Part shown: positions 6,203 through 6,242 of the stretch, piece after piece
How positions within the stretch are numbered: position 1 is the first letter of the stretch
Layout: each line of letters starts with the position of its first letter
NCBI GenBank assembly: GCA_903912435.1
Contig: CAIWHI010000371.1
Location: 1-6,242, forward strand
Length of the DNA: 6,242 nt
Origin: an uncultured Bacteroidota bacterium
GTDB taxonomy: Bacteria > Bacteroidota > Bacteroidia > Chitinophagales > Chitinophagaceae
Direction: 5' to 3'
Program-made: the position numbers and the translations under genes
The notes under the pieces: model-generated
What the model was told of the DNA's origin: nothing
The model's input: only the letters and a program-made list of their open reading frames with translations
The model's database searches: none

Positions 6203-6242
6203 AGATCGGAGAGCACACGTCTGAACTCCAGTCACTAATGCG
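6203..6242 (+). other. Illumina TruSeq adapter and partial index (sequencing artefact)
   Basis: Bases 6203-6235 match the TruSeq read-1 3' adapter (AGATCGGAAGAGC, then ACACGTCTGAACTCCAGTCAC) except that one A of the GGAAGAG section is missing. Bases 6236-6242, TAATGCG, lie exactly where the i7 index sits and equal the first seven bases of an index I recall as D708 (TAATGCGC). This is not genomic sequence. It shows that the window reaches an untrimmed contig or read end. Confidence 0.97.

Overview
The window looks like a fragment of a Bacteroidota chromosome, probably a member of the Chitinophagia/Sphingobacteriia side of the phylum. The evidence is a large surface protein with a type IX secretion (T9SS) type B C-terminal domain, an AT-rich composition with no strong Shine-Dalgarno sites, several matches to the Bacteroidota -7 promoter element TAnnTTTG, and a TolC protein whose opening motif (WSLEKCIHYAVDHN) is of the kind common in this phylum. 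The family assignment within the phylum is inference.

Layout: bases 1-236 hold two tandem copies of a degenerate intergenic repeat and a Rho-independent terminator serving the leftward gene. Bases 237-2963 (minus) encode a 908-residue secreted, multidomain T9SS substrate: signal peptide, nidogen-like N-terminal region, two 89-residue tandem repeats, two PKD domains, Ig-like segments, and a gliding-motility-type C-terminal sorting domain. A 353-bp divergent intergenic region (2964-3316) separates it from a rightward thymidine kinase gene, tdk (3317-3883). A 530-bp non-coding stretch (3884-4413) carries a 20-bp dyad, a REP-like stem and a third copy of the repeat seen at the left end. Then come a TolC-family outer-membrane efflux protein (4414-5862) and, two bases later, the first 112 codons of an inositol monophosphatase-family enzyme (from 5865).

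The right edge is not biological. From base 6203 to 6242 the sequence is an Illumina TruSeq-type adapter (one A missing) followed by seven bases matching an i7 index. The inositol monophosphatase gene is therefore cut at base 6202, and the stop codon that seems to end it lies in adapter sequence.

The genes do not form one obvious pathway: a surface adhesin-like protein, a nucleotide-salvage kinase, an efflux channel and a sugar-phosphate phosphatase. Only the tolC-like gene and the phosphatase look co-transcribed. I see no CRISPR array, RNA gene, insertion sequence or defence system. The points most worth checking are the adapter at the edge, the dispersed REP-like repeat family, and the duplicated 89-residue module in the large surface protein.
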